Under the pieces are notes generated by a model. It searched no databases and was not told where the DNA came from. It saw only the letters and a program-made list of their open reading frames with translations. DNA of 64,000 bases, taken from the NCBI GenBank assembly GCA_029339505.1, contig JAQISU010000118.1, forward strand, positions 7,469,001 through 7,533,000, given 5' to 3'. The DNA is from Unio delphinus (taxonomy: Eukaryota; Mollusca; Bivalvia; Unionida; Unionidae). Position numbers and translations under genes: made by a program. This document shows positions 40,438 to 52,084 of the stretch, in pieces. Within the stretch, counting starts at the first letter, position 1. Every line of letters begins with the position of its first letter.

Positions 40438-40671
40438 TTAACATAGAGGACATCTCACAGATCTTCTTCTCTTCCTTAAACTTCTCCTCACTGTAGGTCC
40501 ATAGAAGAGAACTCTCTTTAAGCAACCTTGCCTCTCCACATAGACCCTTCTCTTCCAAAAGGCTGTATCCGTCATATGAATGACACTCCACGATGATCTG
40601 ACATACATGGGTATGTCAGTCCTAAACAGCATGGTAGACACAAGGGTAGAAGATTCAACGTTAGTCCACAT
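40438..40671 (-). CDS. Leftward terminal small basic protein, copy B
   Basis: Identical 77-codon frame to 3111-3344, with the same minus-strand TATAAATA upstream and stem-loop downstream. Confidence 0.53.
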   Translation of the reverse strand: MWTNVESSTLVSTMLFRTDIPMYVRSSWSVIHMTDTAFWKRRVYVERQGCLKRVLFYGPTVRRSLRKRRRSVRCPLC

Positions 40672-40874
40672 CTTGTGATGAGAAACAGGTGAAGCGAATG
40701 CCGTGTACTGCGGTTATTTATAGGGGAAGAGCGGATCGAAACAGATTGAGTTTATCCACCAATCCAAACGTGCGTTACAAAAGTCAGTCACAGTCATCCA
40801 ATCGGAAGAGAGCGGTCTGTGACGTCACCTTACCTATATTTGTGTTCAGTCAATCGATGCGAGAGAGTTGTTCA
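40672..40874. promoter_or_regulatory. Left divergent promoter, copy B
   Basis: CRE TGACGTCA at 40820-40827, CCAAT boxes and both TATA boxes kept. One G-to-A change at 40743 lies between the two start sites. Confidence 0.62.
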
Positions 40875-41513
40875 ATGATGTCGGACACTAAGAAGATGAT
40901 AAATTGGAGTGAGCCAGGAGTAGAGACAGCAAGTCATGGGACAGCAGTGACTACTAAAGTCATGACAAATGTACATCCAGAAGAAGTTGATTTTAACTGG
41001 GATTTTGTGGATTTTTTAACATCACAAGAATTTATTCCGGAACCTTCGTTGCCTTCTGTATCTTCTTATGTACACTTCGATGATTTTAAGCAAAGACAAA
41101 AAGAAGAATTGGAGCGATTTTTACAACAACAGAAAGTAGAAGAACAAGCTTTTCTTATGCAACAGCAGGAAGAAGAAGCAAGAAGGAAACACCAGGAAGA
41201 AACAGTAGCAGCAAACGAGAAGAAAGAAGCCCAAGGACAGAAAGAGAATAGTGAAAATCAAACGGTCACGACGGTACTTTTAGATATTTTAGCAGAGTTA
41301 AGGAGTCTGAAACAAATGTATCAGACTTCTTTATCACGACCGAAGAGAAAAAGACCTTCTCAAGCTAAACAACCCAATCTCTCTGTGACTACGTCTACCT
41401 TACCACCGTTAGTGATTTCTACCAAATCATTGACAGGAACCACCAGTCCCGAAGTAGGCCTTGGCCGTGGCAAAGGTTTAAGACAGCTCAAGAGGATTTC
41501 GTCCCAGTTCTGA
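40875..41513 (+). CDS. Coiled-coil protein, copy B
   Basis: Identical to 3548-4186, intact, 212 codons. The one base that differs between copies lies upstream of the chosen start, which supports calling it non-coding. Confidence 0.73.
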   Translation: MMSDTKKMINWSEPGVETASHGTAVTTKVMTNVHPEEVDFNWDFVDFLTSQEFIPEPSLPSVSSYVHFDDFKQRQKEELERFLQQQKVEEQAFLMQQQEEEARRKHQEETVAANEKKEAQGQKENSENQTVTTVLLDILAELRSLKQMYQTSLSRPKRKRPSQAKQPNLSVTTSTLPPLVISTKSLTGTTSPEVGLGRGKGLRQLKRISSQF

Positions 41514-41546
41514 GTTTGTTTTAATTTAAACAATTAAAACACCAAC

Positions 41547-41562
41547 GGTCCTTTTCAGGACC
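41547..41562 (+). terminator. Histone-type stem-loop after coiled-coil gene, copy B
   Basis: Identical to 4220-4235. Confidence 0.72.
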
Positions 41563-41831
41563 ACTCAAATTATTTCGAAAAGAAATACTATTTCAATTGC
41601 CTAACTCAGTGAAAACTCAAAAGTCATTTTATATATTTTTTAAAACCCATAATGTACGTGTGAGTGAATGAATGTATGAGTGTAGGTTCTTATTCTATCA
41701 AATCAAAACCAAGAGACACTTACGTTTTTTTCTCTCTGGTTTATTCTAGTACAAACGTTACAATTCAATATCACAACATAACATAACATAACACAATACC
41801 ATTTTTAAAAAGTTCATAGGTTTCTTCTGTT

Positions 41832-42296
41832 TCACTCTTTCTTTTTTTTCATTTTCTTTACTGTCACAGGTTTTTCTTCTTCCTCTTCACTTTCGTTTCG
41901 TCTTCTTTTCTTGTCTTTGTGAACGTGTCGGGGTTCTTCCTTGGGGGAGGGTACCTCTTCCTCCTCCTCCTCCTGTTCAGAATTCCTTTCCTCCTCCTCC
42001 TCCTTCTGTTTCTGTTGTTTCTTAGGGCAGTTTGGAGACCAATGTCCTTTCTCTTTAGAATAATAACAGGTATCTTGACTTTTGTCTCTATTGGTACCTT
42101 TTTTATTTTTGTCACGATCTGAACATTCTGTAGCCCAGTGCCCTTTCTTCTTACAGATATAGCAAGTATCTTGACTTTTATCTCGAAAGGAGGAAGAGTA
42201 ATCTGTCGGGTTGTCTGAAGAAAACTTTCGTATGACCCCACGTAAAGCTCTAATGAGAAGTTCCACTTGTGTAGGTTCTTCCATCGTTCTGGTCAA
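41832..42296 (-). CDS. Zinc-knuckle protein, copy B
   Basis: Identical to 4505-4969, including the Ser in place of Cys in the second knuckle. Minus-strand AATAAA lies at 41740-41745. Confidence 0.78.
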   Translation of the reverse strand: MTRTMEEPTQVELLIRALRGVIRKFSSDNPTDYSSSFRDKSQDTCYICKKKGHWATECSDRDKNKKGTNRDKSQDTCYYSKEKGHWSPNCPKKQQKQKEEEEERNSEQEEEEEEVPSPKEEPRHVHKDKKRRRNESEEEEEKPVTVKKMKKKKE

Positions 42297-42419
42297 TGTG
42301 AGAATAAAATGAATACTGAAAGGTTAGACACTGACCCTTTATATATATGCACAGATCGGTCATGAATATATAGGGGTTATGGTCTTTAAAAGGTAGTCAT
42401 TTGACTTTTTGCAGACAAG

Positions 42420-45400
42420 ATGAAAAGACCACATCATGTTGTCGAGAAAGGAGAAGACAGTAAGAGACAGAAACGTAATGTATCGCCTAGCACAGTAGCT
42501 GAAGTCTTGGCTCAAATTCATGCCAGTGATTTTGAAGATGACATGAGTGAGCCCGAATCTACACCCAGACAATCGACGTCCAAGCAAAGTGCACCACCCT
42601 TAGTAAACCGTGAAAATTACTAGCACATTCGAGAGACGGAAAAGCATTCCTCTCGAAAATTTAGAACAACGGCTTACACGTATGCCGTAAAGTTTAAAGA
42701 TTTCAAGTCCAATATACCTTTGGAGAATACAGAAGGGTTCATTACCGAGGTGTGGGATTCTGTGTTAACTGCATTGAAACAGCAATGTCAAGCCAAAGAA
42801 GACGATTGCTTGAGACTTTCTATTCATCACGATAATTTAAAGTCTCCCGTTTGGATCGAGTTTACTAACCCATCACAATTAACACCTTCCAAAGTCATTG
42901 ACAAAATTCAACATGTGCAACAATCCAATGACAAGTTTCACATCACCGATGGAAAAGCCACACTGTTCATGACCCACGTGTCTCTTCCCCAGGGGACAGG
43001 ACGCAAAAAAGTGTTATTGGTGGACAGTCTTCGCAGCATGAAGCGAAGCCTCGTCCGAATTAACAATCCTCAAGACCAGATGTGTTTAGCCCGTGCTATC
43101 GTCGTGGGACAAACGTATGCCAACAAGAACGAGACGATAGAATGGAAAAGAGCCTGGACAACTATTCGAAAATTGGGTTGAGCCAAACAAAGAAGTGAAG
43201 CAGAACTCCTGTTACAGCAAGCAGGGATATCCAAAGACGCCCCTTGCGGTATTCCAGAAATGCAAAAATTGCAAGACGTCTTGGCTCCACGTTACACTTT
43301 GAAAGTACACCCTCAAGAAGTGCGTGGTCCTCTTTTGTTTCGAGGTCACGATTTCAAAGACGGAAAATACATTCACGTCTATCATCACGATGGTCATTAT
43401 GATACCATTACCAGTATCACTGGATTTCTGAGATACGGTTACTACTGTGAAAAATGTGACTATGGTTATAATAATCGAGAACAACACAAGCATTGTGGAT
43501 CAAAATGTGAGGGATGTTTGGCTTCTCAACCTTGTCTGGACAAAGGCCAAGTACGAGTGCATTGCCCTGTTTGTCAGTGCACTTTTGTCAGTCTTACCTG
43601 TTACCAACAACATTTGAAGATGCAAGGTTCACAGCAGAAAAGTACTTGTCAGCTTCTGAGATTGTGCCCTACTTGTGGACAAGGCATACGTACCAATAGT
43701 GCCAAGTTTCACGTTTGTCGAGGGGAGAAACTATGTCACATTTGTCACCAAATCGTGGACTTGGTGCACGAATGCTTCATTCAAAAATATCAACCCCAAC
43801 CAGAAGATACCCATAAGAAAAGAAATTTTATCTTTTTTGATTTCGAATGCATGCAAGAGACTGGTATTCACATTCCCAATTTCTGCGTGGCTCATCGAGC
43901 GCGCGAGCAGTGTATCCAAGAACCTATCTTTAGATGGATGGGACTTAGAAAACCCTCAGATCGTGTACGAGTTTAACGGATGCTTATTTCACGGATGTCC
44001 CCTATGCTACCCTCAGCGTAACACCAAAAATCAGTTTTTACAACGAACCATGGAAGACTTGTACCAGACTACTTGTCAGCGACGTTTGAAGTTAGAACAG
44101 CAAGGATACCAGGTGGTGGAAATGTGGGAACACGAGTACGATCTGCGTTTGAAAAACGATCCCGAGTTTAAACGCATCGTAGAAAGTTACAAGTTGGTGG
44201 ACCCCCTGAACCCCCGGGATAGTTTGTACGGAGGACGAACGAATGCCACCTGTTTGCTGTACCAGGTGAATGAAGAGAAAGGAGAAGAAATCAAATACTT
44301 GGACGTGTGTTCGCTGTATCCTTACGTGTGCAAATATTGTCACTTTCCCGTAGGGCATCCAGAATTGATGACAGAACACATTGACTTGGACCACATTTGA
44401 CAGTACGAAGGATTGATCAAGTGTAAAGTCTTACCACCCACAGACTTGTACCATCCCGTTTTACCTCACCATTGCCAAGGAAAACTGATGTTTCCTTTGT
44501 GTCGCACTTGTGCCGAAACGTGCAACCAAGACCAACCTTGTCATCACACCCAGGAAGAACGCGCCTTGACAGGAACGTGGGTGAGCAAGGAATTGTTTAA
44601 AGCTCTGGACCTGGGATACCAACTGTTAGAAGTGTACGAAATTTACCACTTTCCCAAGACACAACAATACCGCAAGGGCAACGAGACACAGAAAGTTATT
44701 TTTTGCAGACTACGTGGATGCCTTTTTAAAACTAAAACAAGAAGCTAGTGGCTATCCTTCCTGGTGTCACACTTTCGAAGATCAAAAGATATTCAAAGAA
44801 AAATATCGGGAACAGGAAGGTATCACTTTAGACCACATCGAGAAAAACGAAGGAAGGCGATCGTTTGCCAAAGTGATGCTCAATTGCTTGTGGGGTAAAA
44901 TGGCACAACGACCCTCTTTACCCAAGACAGAGTATTTGTCCGAACCGTCTCGCTACTTCCAGATGATTCACGACCAAACCAAAGTCATGAAACACGTGGA
45001 CGTCATTCGCGAGGACTTGATCTTAGTCAATTGCGAAGAAGAACTAGACTTTGTAGAAGCCGACAAATTTGGAAATGTCATCATTGCGGCTTACGTGACA
45101 GCCCACGCTCGCTTAAAATTGTACGAAGTGTTAGAACTGTTAGGAGATCGTGTGTTGTATTTTGACACGGACAGTTGCATCTACATTCACCGGCCGAACC
45201 AGTGTAACCATGTCATCGAAGGAGACCGTTTAGGAGCCTGGACCGATGAACATCCCGACGACAAGATTCTATGTTTTGCAAGTGGTGGTCCTAAAAATTA
45301 CGGCTACGAATACCGAGACCCCCAAGGAGAAATGCACACCGAATGTAAAGTGAAAGGATTGACTCTCAATTATCGCACCAGCCGAGTGGTGAACTTTGAC

Positions 45401-45538
45401 GTGCTTCAAGAAGCCTTACAGTCGGGACAGGATGAAACGTTTAAAGTGACTACCCACGAACCGCACAAGATTGTCCGTTTACCCACACACCAAATCGTTA
45501 GCCGACCTTTGGAAAAAGTCTATCAAATCGTGTACTAA
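42420..45538 (+). pseudogene. polB: DNA polymerase B, broken, copy B
   Basis: Carries the same stops as copy A (42621-42623, 43179-43181, 44398-44400), the same loss after Exo I near 43900-43965 and the same frame change near 44702. No extra lesion seen, so the damage predates the duplication. Confidence 0.92.
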
Positions 45539-45666
45539 AAAAGAGTACGACTTCCCAATCACTTCACTCTACCGTACGGTCACGTCGAAATTGGGCAGCA
45601 TATAAAATGGAACATCGTCCATGACCAATAGTTCATTTGTCACTACAACGACCAAGCGAAAAGAAG

Positions 45667-46215
45667 ATGAACCCATTTAAACAGACATCATTTAAATTTG
45701 GGAATTCTCAAGTGGAGTGCGATGCTAAACCTTGCGATTGTAGTGATGCCAGGTGCTGTGACCTCAGCGATTCAGCAGGATATCGTGGGAACTTTGCTAT
45801 GACTACTACCCCTATATCTACCCTGGAAAGTGATGCTGTGCGTGTCAAACCTGAGGGATGCGAAAGCGGTGCCACACGTTATCGTGGACTCCTAGGAATT
45901 TCACCGTACCTACATCGAACAGAAGTGAGGAGAGTCGAATATTCGTTCCCGACGAGTTTGCCTGAATACTGTCACTTTAAAAGTCGATTTCAAACCTTCA
46001 GAGATAAATGGCCAAAATACCTGCCTGGACCAATTCCTGAAGAATTAGCCAGAGCCGGATTTTTCTACTTGGGAGAAGGGGATAAAGTCAAGTGTTTCAG
46101 TTGTGGTGTATCCATTTACGAGTGGGAACATAAAGATTCCGCTTACCTGGAACATGCTCGATGGTCTCCGAATTGTCAATACCTACCTTTAGTAGGACCT
46201 AGTGATTGGAAGTGA
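45667..46215 (+). CDS. Single-BIR inhibitor-of-apoptosis-like protein, copy B
   Basis: Identical to 8340-8888; all four zinc ligands and the groove residues are kept. TATAAAA at 45601-45607. Confidence 0.9.
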   Translation: MNPFKQTSFKFGNSQVECDAKPCDCSDARCCDLSDSAGYRGNFAMTTTPISTLESDAVRVKPEGCESGATRYRGLLGISPYLHRTEVRRVEYSFPTSLPEYCHFKSRFQTFRDKWPKYLPGPIPEELARAGFFYLGEGDKVKCFSCGVSIYEWEHKDSAYLEHARWSPNCQYLPLVGPSDWK

Positions 46216-46227
46216 CACTACTGCTTC

Positions 46228-46602
46228 ATGTCGTGTAACAAACCTAGACCAGTATATAAGCCCTCTCTAAAACATAATATTCAAGGATTACCACAAGAAT
46301 TGCAAGAGAAGATCTACAAAGACGTTTGGTAAGGCCTTGCTAAAGAAAAATCTCAATGGGTAACTGTAGAACTTTTGTGTCGTGAAATTCACAAGAGGAA
46401 AGTGACAAAAATTAACCAACGTGTTAGATTTCTCTGGATCAAAGGTATTTTTTTTCTCTGTTTCCAATTTATTACGTTTACATCTGAAGATGTTTTGATC
46501 CTTCTTAATCGTTACCCTGAATGGCAGTGGGACGAAATTACACGTTATATTAATCACTTTCGCTTTTGGAGGAGATTTGATTCTGTGCAGAATATACACT
46601 GA
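46228..46602 (+). pseudogene. Small unknown gene with stop, copy B
   Basis: Same as 8901-9275, TAA at 46330-46332. Confidence 0.43.
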
Positions 46603-46873
46603 TGGTCTTTGACAAAAAAAGAAGTATAAAAGAGAACGACCATGCCACAACCTTTATCACTTGTGATCCAACAGATTCCGTGGAAGGATATCAATGAGAA
46701 GATTCACACGGTGAAAGATTACGAACACTTATTGCAAGAACTGTGCCCTATGAATTGGGGTCGACGTGTAGTGTGTGTTTTAGTGACTTGCTTTCTGGGA
46801 TTTCGTTTACCTATCCTTGTGGACACTTTACGAACACTACCTACCAAAAAAGACAGTATGGTGACTCCTTTAA

Positions 46874-46878
46874 ATGTT
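46874..46878. repeat. Target-site duplication ATGTT (left)
   Basis: ATGTT occurs once in copy A (9547-9551) and on both sides of the insertion here (also 53886-53890). Five bases is usual for Ty3/gypsy integration. Confidence 0.95.
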
Positions 46879-48679
46879 TGTCACAGAATTAGGCGAAAAT
46901 TTGAACTGATTTTTGTTGTACTTGAATTGCAAACGAAACTCACCATTTTCTTGATTTCGTCGTACACGCATTACCTGGGGTGATTAAGTGGCGTGTAACG
47001 ATTTGCATGTGCCAATTTGTAATTTACATGAAATCCGAAATACTCGTTTTACGTGGTGCACAGCAAGCTCGATGTGATTTATGTTCACCTATTGAGAGTA
47101 TATAAGGCGAACTATTTATCATAATTTTTTACGGGAACCAAAATATCTAATCGAAGGATAGATAACCTCGTCTTGCAAATCTCCAGCCAAAGGGGTGAGT
47201 GTTAAATTTTACATTTCGTTTTATTGTGAATTTTATTCAGATTATCATTTCGTATAATGATGCTTTTATTGCAATTAAACGTGGAATATTTGGAATTACT
47301 AGTCACTTTTAGACTTTAAATACAATATCGTAATCTACGGCTTAGATTATTTTTGAGACAACTATTATTAGTCTGGTTTTGTTTATTATAGTTGATTCCG
47401 GAGATCTAATAACATCGTTGATTCCGTAGATCTGATAACATCTGACAATAGCTGTCACCGTTTGATTCAGTCTGATTCCAGCTGATTCCGTCTGATTCCG
47501 TCGTTGATTCAGTCTGATTCCGTCTGATTCCGTCGTTGATTCAGTCTGATTCCGTCGTTGATTCCGTCGTTGATTCCGTCGTTGATTCCGTCGTTGATAC
47601 CGTAGAAGTTCATCACTGATAGCGCATCTAATAACATCGTTGATACCGTCTCTGATACCGTAGCTGCTAACATAGTTGTTACATTGTTTTTGGTACCGTA
47701 GCTGCTAATAACATCGTTGATACCGTAGCTGCTAATAACATCGTTGATACCGTAGCTGTTAAACACATCTGATACCATCTTTTGATAAACGTCTTTGATA
47801 TCGTTTGATTTGTTGTGGGACATCTATTGTTTGTTCTGGAACATCTCTGTATAAATATCTGAATGTGCTTGTGCCGTTAATTTGTGCAAACGGAATTGAA
47901 GTATCTGTCTGTGTGTCGAACTGTCTGTTCGTCAACATCTGTGTAACATGTAAATATCCGGAAAGCTAGAAGTCCGAGTGTCGGAGCTGTCTTAGAGTTG
48001 TAAAACGTCCGGGTTGACATCTAGGGGAGTGAGGAACCGTTGGTTCGGGTAGATGTTGTATGCTGTCTGAACGTATAACTGTGGTGGATCCGTGTAGGGA
48101 AACGTCCGATAATAGTATTGGTCAACCCTCGGTTCTCGGGGAAACTGGGAGACGATTCAACTGTTGCTGAATCGTGCGGTTATACAGGGGAGACACATAG
48201 GTGTATTGAAATTGTGATATAATTTAATACATTGTTGTATTTGCATGTTTATGTCAGATCGCAATAATATTTCAAGTGATCACATAGATATCAATAAAAG
48301 CTAGCAACTTGATTGAATACAAGTATATGATCGTGCTAGTTATCGCAATCCATCGTGCGATAGATAGTTTATCGTTTGTGTTTATTTTTTTTTCGTAAAT
48401 CATACTTGCATTTATTTAACTTTCGTAAAGGATTCTTGGATCTGTGTATAATCCAAGAGATCCCTTTACATTTGTGATTCCTTTTGTATTGTTATTTAAT
48501 TTATTCATGTATTGTGAATGGTTGTGAGTGTAATTGTGGGTTGAGCGCGTGAGTTATTGTGTTAATACATCTGTATTTTTTTCATTTATAATTTATTACA
48601 TAAATTTATATTTTCTTTCACAAATTGTGTTTGTATTGTTTATTTAATCCACCCTCCTCTCGGTAACAATTGTGTTACA
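46879..48679 (+). repeat. 5' LTR
   Basis: 1801 bp, TGTCACAGAATTAGG...GTGTTACA. TATATAAGG at 47099-47107 and AATAAA at 48293-48298 give a promoter and poly(A) site. A field of short repeats (TTGATTCCGTC, GTTGATACCGTAGCTGCTAA) fills 47395-47770. It differs from the 3' LTR at two bases near its end (GTTTATTT versus GTTCATTT, AATTGTG versus AATTCTG). Confidence 0.95.
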
Positions 48680-48700
48680 ATGGTGTCAGAAGTGGGATCG
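48680..48700 (+). promoter_or_regulatory. Primer-binding site region
   Basis: ATGGTGTCAGAAGTGGGATC directly follows the 5' LTR; TGG at its start fits pairing with a tRNA CCA end. The tRNA was not identified. Confidence 0.6.
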
Positions 48701-48892
48701 TTGGATTAAGTGAACTGTCAATCATTTTTGTGAAGGTATACATTTAATGTTTATATTTGAGCGTGACCTTCTGTTAAGATATTACTCTAGTTGGAGTTTA
48801 TTTTTGTTTAGTTTACCTAGGTCCGTGTGTCCAGTATAAACGTGTTTAAATTATTGGATTGGTTATATATCTATATTCATATTACAATTGTC

Positions 48893-51800
48893 ATGTCATC
48901 CCTTAAGGACTTGGTTGCCTTAGGCAAAGAATTTGGGTATGAAGGTGAAAGTCTAAGGAAATTTATTCAGGAAGAACAAGCCCGGGAAAGGGAAGAAAGG
49001 GTAAGGGCAAGGGAATTAGAAAGGGAATTAGAAAGGGAAAAAGGGGAAGCCGAAGAAAGGAAACGGGAATTAGAAAGGGAAGCCGAAGTAAGGAAACGGG
49101 AATTAGAAAGGGAATCCGAAGATAGGAAATGGGCCTTCGAAAGGGAAAAGATAGAATTAGAGAAGCAGGCCGAAAGGGAAAAGATAGAATTAGAGAAGCA
49201 GGCCGAAAGGGAAAAGATAGAATTAGAGAAGCAGGCCGAAAGGGAAAAGATAGAATTTGAGAGGGAAAAGATAGAATTAGAGAAGCAGGCCGAAAAGGAT
49301 AGGATAGGATGGGAAATGGAAGCGGAGCAAAAGCGAATAGAGTTAGATGAGAAAGCAAAACAACGGGATCATGAGCGTAAGGTAGAATTAGCGACATCTG
49401 GAAGAGAACACGATTCTGCCTTTAGCAAATTAAGGGGCCCCAAATTACCTCCCTTTGACGATGAAAAAGATAACATAGATAGTTATCTTCATCGGTTTGA
49501 GCGGTATGCCGAAAACCAGAAGTGGAGTCAAAATGACTGGGCGCTGCATCTGAGTGCTTTATTAAAAGGTAAAGCACTGGATGTATACACGCGACTTCCT
49601 AGGGACGATGTGTTTAAGTACGACGTCCTAAAGGAAGCACTTCTCAAAAGGTACGAGCTCACTGAACAAGGTTTTCGAAAAAAGTTCAGGTATAGCAAGC
49701 CCGATAAGGGAGAAACCTTTGGTCAGTTCACCGTCAGAATTGCGAACTATTTTGAGCGGTGGATTGAATGCGGCAAAGCGGTGAAAACGTTTGAAGGGTT
49801 GACTGATTTCTTGCTCAGAGATCAATTATTTAATACAGTTGGGCGAGAATTAGATCAATTTCTGAAGGAGAAAGTCTTCACAAACGTAAAAGATATGGCT
49901 AAGCAAGCCGATTTATTTGCCGAAGCTCATGGGGGAACTCAGAACGTGGTTTTAAAAGATTTTAAGTCTGGAAACCAGTCTGTAAGACCTATGCCTAGGG
50001 AGCCTGTAAAATCAGCTGAGGTAAAAAGGTCAGTTGGGAATCCAGTTTTTCAGCGTGTGCGGTGTTTCTTGTGTAATGCATTGGGTCATGTTCAAAAAGA
50101 CTGTCCTAAAAGAAAGGCACTTATACATAAGGTAGCAGTGGCTATACAAAGTAAAGGTATAACTGATAACATCGTACAGGTAGAACCTTGTATTCATTCG
50201 CTCGGCACGTGTTTATTTCCTGAAGCGCGCGTACCAACCGCGAGAGGGTTTGTCAACGGTCGAGAAGTCGTGGTATTGCGTGACACTGGTTGTACGGGCG
50301 TAGTGATCAGACGTAGTCTCGTGCAGGATAACCAAATGCTCGGGTGGGAATCCCCATGTTTGTTGCTTGATCAGACGATGGGTCGCATTCCCGTAGCAAG
50401 GATCACAGTAAAAACACCTTTCTTAACGGGAACTGTTGATGCCCTTTGTATGGACAATCCTATTTACGATCTGACGATCGGTAATGTTGAAGGTTCCCGT
50501 CTTCCAACCATGGCCGATTTTAAAATACCTTTGGCCCAGGCAGTCGAAACGCGAGCGCAAACACGGCGAGAAAAATCCGCGTTTCATAAATTAATAGTCC
50601 CTGAATCGATTTCAGGAATTTCCCGTGATGATTTCAAACAAGAGCAAGAACGTGATGAATCCATCAGAACAATTGTTGAGAAAATCACGTCCGGCGCGAT
50701 TAAACATTGCAAGCGTGGGGGTAGCTCTAGATTCGTACGCAAGAACGGATTAATTCATAGGGAGTTTAGCGCTCGGGAGGGTAAGAAGTATTGGCAAGTG
50801 GTCGTACCCCAGAGATATAGATCTCAAGTACTTAGGGTGGCGCATGAGTCAAGCATGGCAGGACACCTAGGTAAGGCTAAGACCACTAGCAGGGTAGTCG
50901 CTGAATTCTACTGGCCCGGTATTAATGGCGATGTCACACGGTTCTGTAGGTCGTGCGACGTATGTCAGAAAACCGTTTGTAAGGGAAGGGTCACAAGGGT
51001 GCCCTTAGGACAAATGCCATTAATAGATACACCGTTTAAAAGAGTGGCAGTAGATATTGTAGGACCAATACACCCGGTTACCGAAAGAAAGAATCGGTAC
51101 ATACTTACTCTGGTTGATTACGCAACCAGATACCCCGAAGCCGTAGCGTTACCAACTATTGAAACGGAAAGGGTAGCTGAAGCATTAGTTGATATCTTCA
51201 GTAGGGTAGGGGTGCCAGAGGAAATCCTCACTGATTGTGGTGCCCAATTCACCTCTGACCTCATGGGTGAAATAAGTAGGCTGTTATCCATCAAACAGCT
51301 AAACACTACCCCATACCATCCGATGTGCAATGGACTGGTAGAGAAGTTTAATGGTACCCTGAAAAGCATGCTGCGAAAGATGTGCGCGGAACGTCCGCAA
51401 GACTGGGACCGTTATTTAAACGCTGTTCTGTTCGCGTACCGTGAAGTACCGCAGGAAAGTTTAGGGTTCTCACCCTTTGAACTGTTGTATGGTAGAACGG
51501 TTCGAGGCCCGATGCGGATACTACGCGAACTATGGACTGGTGATGTCTCGAACGAGGAAATAAAAACGACTTACCAGTACGTGTTAGATCTAAGAAATAA
51601 ACTTGAGAGTACATGCCAGATGGCACGTGACGAATTGATTAAATCGGGGCGCAGATATGCCAAGTATTACAACCGCAGAGCACGTAATAGGAAATTTCTT
51701 GTGGGAGATCAGGTGCTATTGCTTCTTCCAACGAGTTCGAATAAGTTATTAGTCCAGTGGAAAGGTCCATATGAAGTTAAAGAAATAAAAGGTGACATGG

Positions 51801-51901
51801 ACTATAAAATTGACATGGACGGTAATGTAAAGACATTCCATGCAAACATGCTCAAGTTATACATCAAGAGACAGAGCGACAATGTCAATAAGGGGAGTTG
51901 A
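48893..51901 (+). CDS. Gag-protease-integrase polyprotein
   Basis: 1002 codons from ATG 48893; upstream in-frame codons lack an ATG. Residues ~25-170 form a long charged coiled coil made of near-identical repeats (EREKIELEKQA). A Gag-like helical domain follows (LPPFDDEKDNIDSYLHRFER). Zinc knuckle CFLCNALGHVQKDC begins at residue 391. Protease motif LRDTGCTG has its Asp at 464. Integrase: HHCC-type head (HESSMAGHLG, CRSCDVC), catalytic D721, D781 and E817 (35 residues between the last two), and a C-terminal GPY/F-like module (LVQWKGPYEVKE). The frame ends at TGA 51899-51901. No reverse transcriptase motif between protease and integrase or after. All visible catalytic residues are intact. Confidence 0.93.
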   Translation: MSSLKDLVALGKEFGYEGESLRKFIQEEQAREREERVRARELERELEREKGEAEERKRELEREAEVRKRELERESEDRKWAFEREKIELEKQAEREKIELEKQAEREKIELEKQAEREKIEFEREKIELEKQAEKDRIGWEMEAEQKRIELDEKAKQRDHERKVELATSGREHDSAFSKLRGPKLPPFDDEKDNIDSYLHRFERYAENQKWSQNDWALHLSALLKGKALDVYTRLPRDDVFKYDVLKEALLKRYELTEQGFRKKFRYSKPDKGETFGQFTVRIANYFERWIECGKAVKTFEGLTDFLLRDQLFNTVGRELDQFLKEKVFTNVKDMAKQADLFAEAHGGTQNVVLKDFKSGNQSVRPMPREPVKSAEVKRSVGNPVFQRVRCFLCNALGHVQKDCPKRKALIHKVAVAIQSKGITDNIVQVEPCIHSLGTCLFPEARVPTARGFVNGREVVVLRDTGCTGVVIRRSLVQDNQMLGWESPCLLLDQTMGRIPVARITVKTPFLTGTVDALCMDNPIYDLTIGNVEGSRLPTMADFKIPLAQAVETRAQTRREKSAFHKLIVPESISGISRDDFKQEQERDESIRTIVEKITSGAIKHCKRGGSSRFVRKNGLIHREFSAREGKKYWQVVVPQRYRSQVLRVAHESSMAGHLGKAKTTSRVVAEFYWPGINGDVTRFCRSCDVCQKTVCKGRVTRVPLGQMPLIDTPFKRVAVDIVGPIHPVTERKNRYILTLVDYATRYPEAVALPTIETERVAEALVDIFSRVGVPEEILTDCGAQFTSDLMGEISRLLSIKQLNTTPYHPMCNGLVEKFNGTLKSMLRKMCAERPQDWDRYLNAVLFAYREVPQESLGFSPFELLYGRTVRGPMRILRELWTGDVSNEEIKTTYQYVLDLRNKLESTCQMARDELIKSGRRYAKYYNRRARNRKFLVGDQVLLLLPTSSNKLLVQWKGPYEVKEIKGDMDYKIDMDGNVKTFHANMLKLYIKRQSDNVNKGS

Positions 51902-51935
51902 AAATATAGGCGCAGACTACTTGAGTAGGGCATGA
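51894..51935 (+). pseudogene. Remnant of the RNase H C-terminus (deletion scar)
   Basis: In the frame +1 to the polyprotein, 51894-51935 reads GVENIGADYLSRA and stop. That is the usual end of the RNase H region in Ty3/gypsy polyproteins. It directly abuts the integrase end, so the whole RT-RNase H segment was removed at ~51890, leaving a new stop. Confidence 0.8.
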
Positions 51936-52084
51936 TGGGAAATTTGTATGAATTTGCCCAGTAATAAAATCCAGTTTGTAGTATAACCAGTGTAAATGTT
52001 GTAAGATATCATCAGTAGTTATTTTTCTTCTATTCTGTGTTAGTTTTAAAAATGTGTACATTTTTATTCTTAGGGGGGAGGTAT

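Noticed and set aside
47509..47823. 104-codon minus-strand frame in the LTRs (both copies)
   Set aside because: Arises from the short GTTGATTCCGTC repeats of the LTR; no promoter or family.
48963..49397. Minus-strand 144-codon frame over the retrotransposon Gag
   Set aside because: Shadow of the repeated coiled-coil codons.
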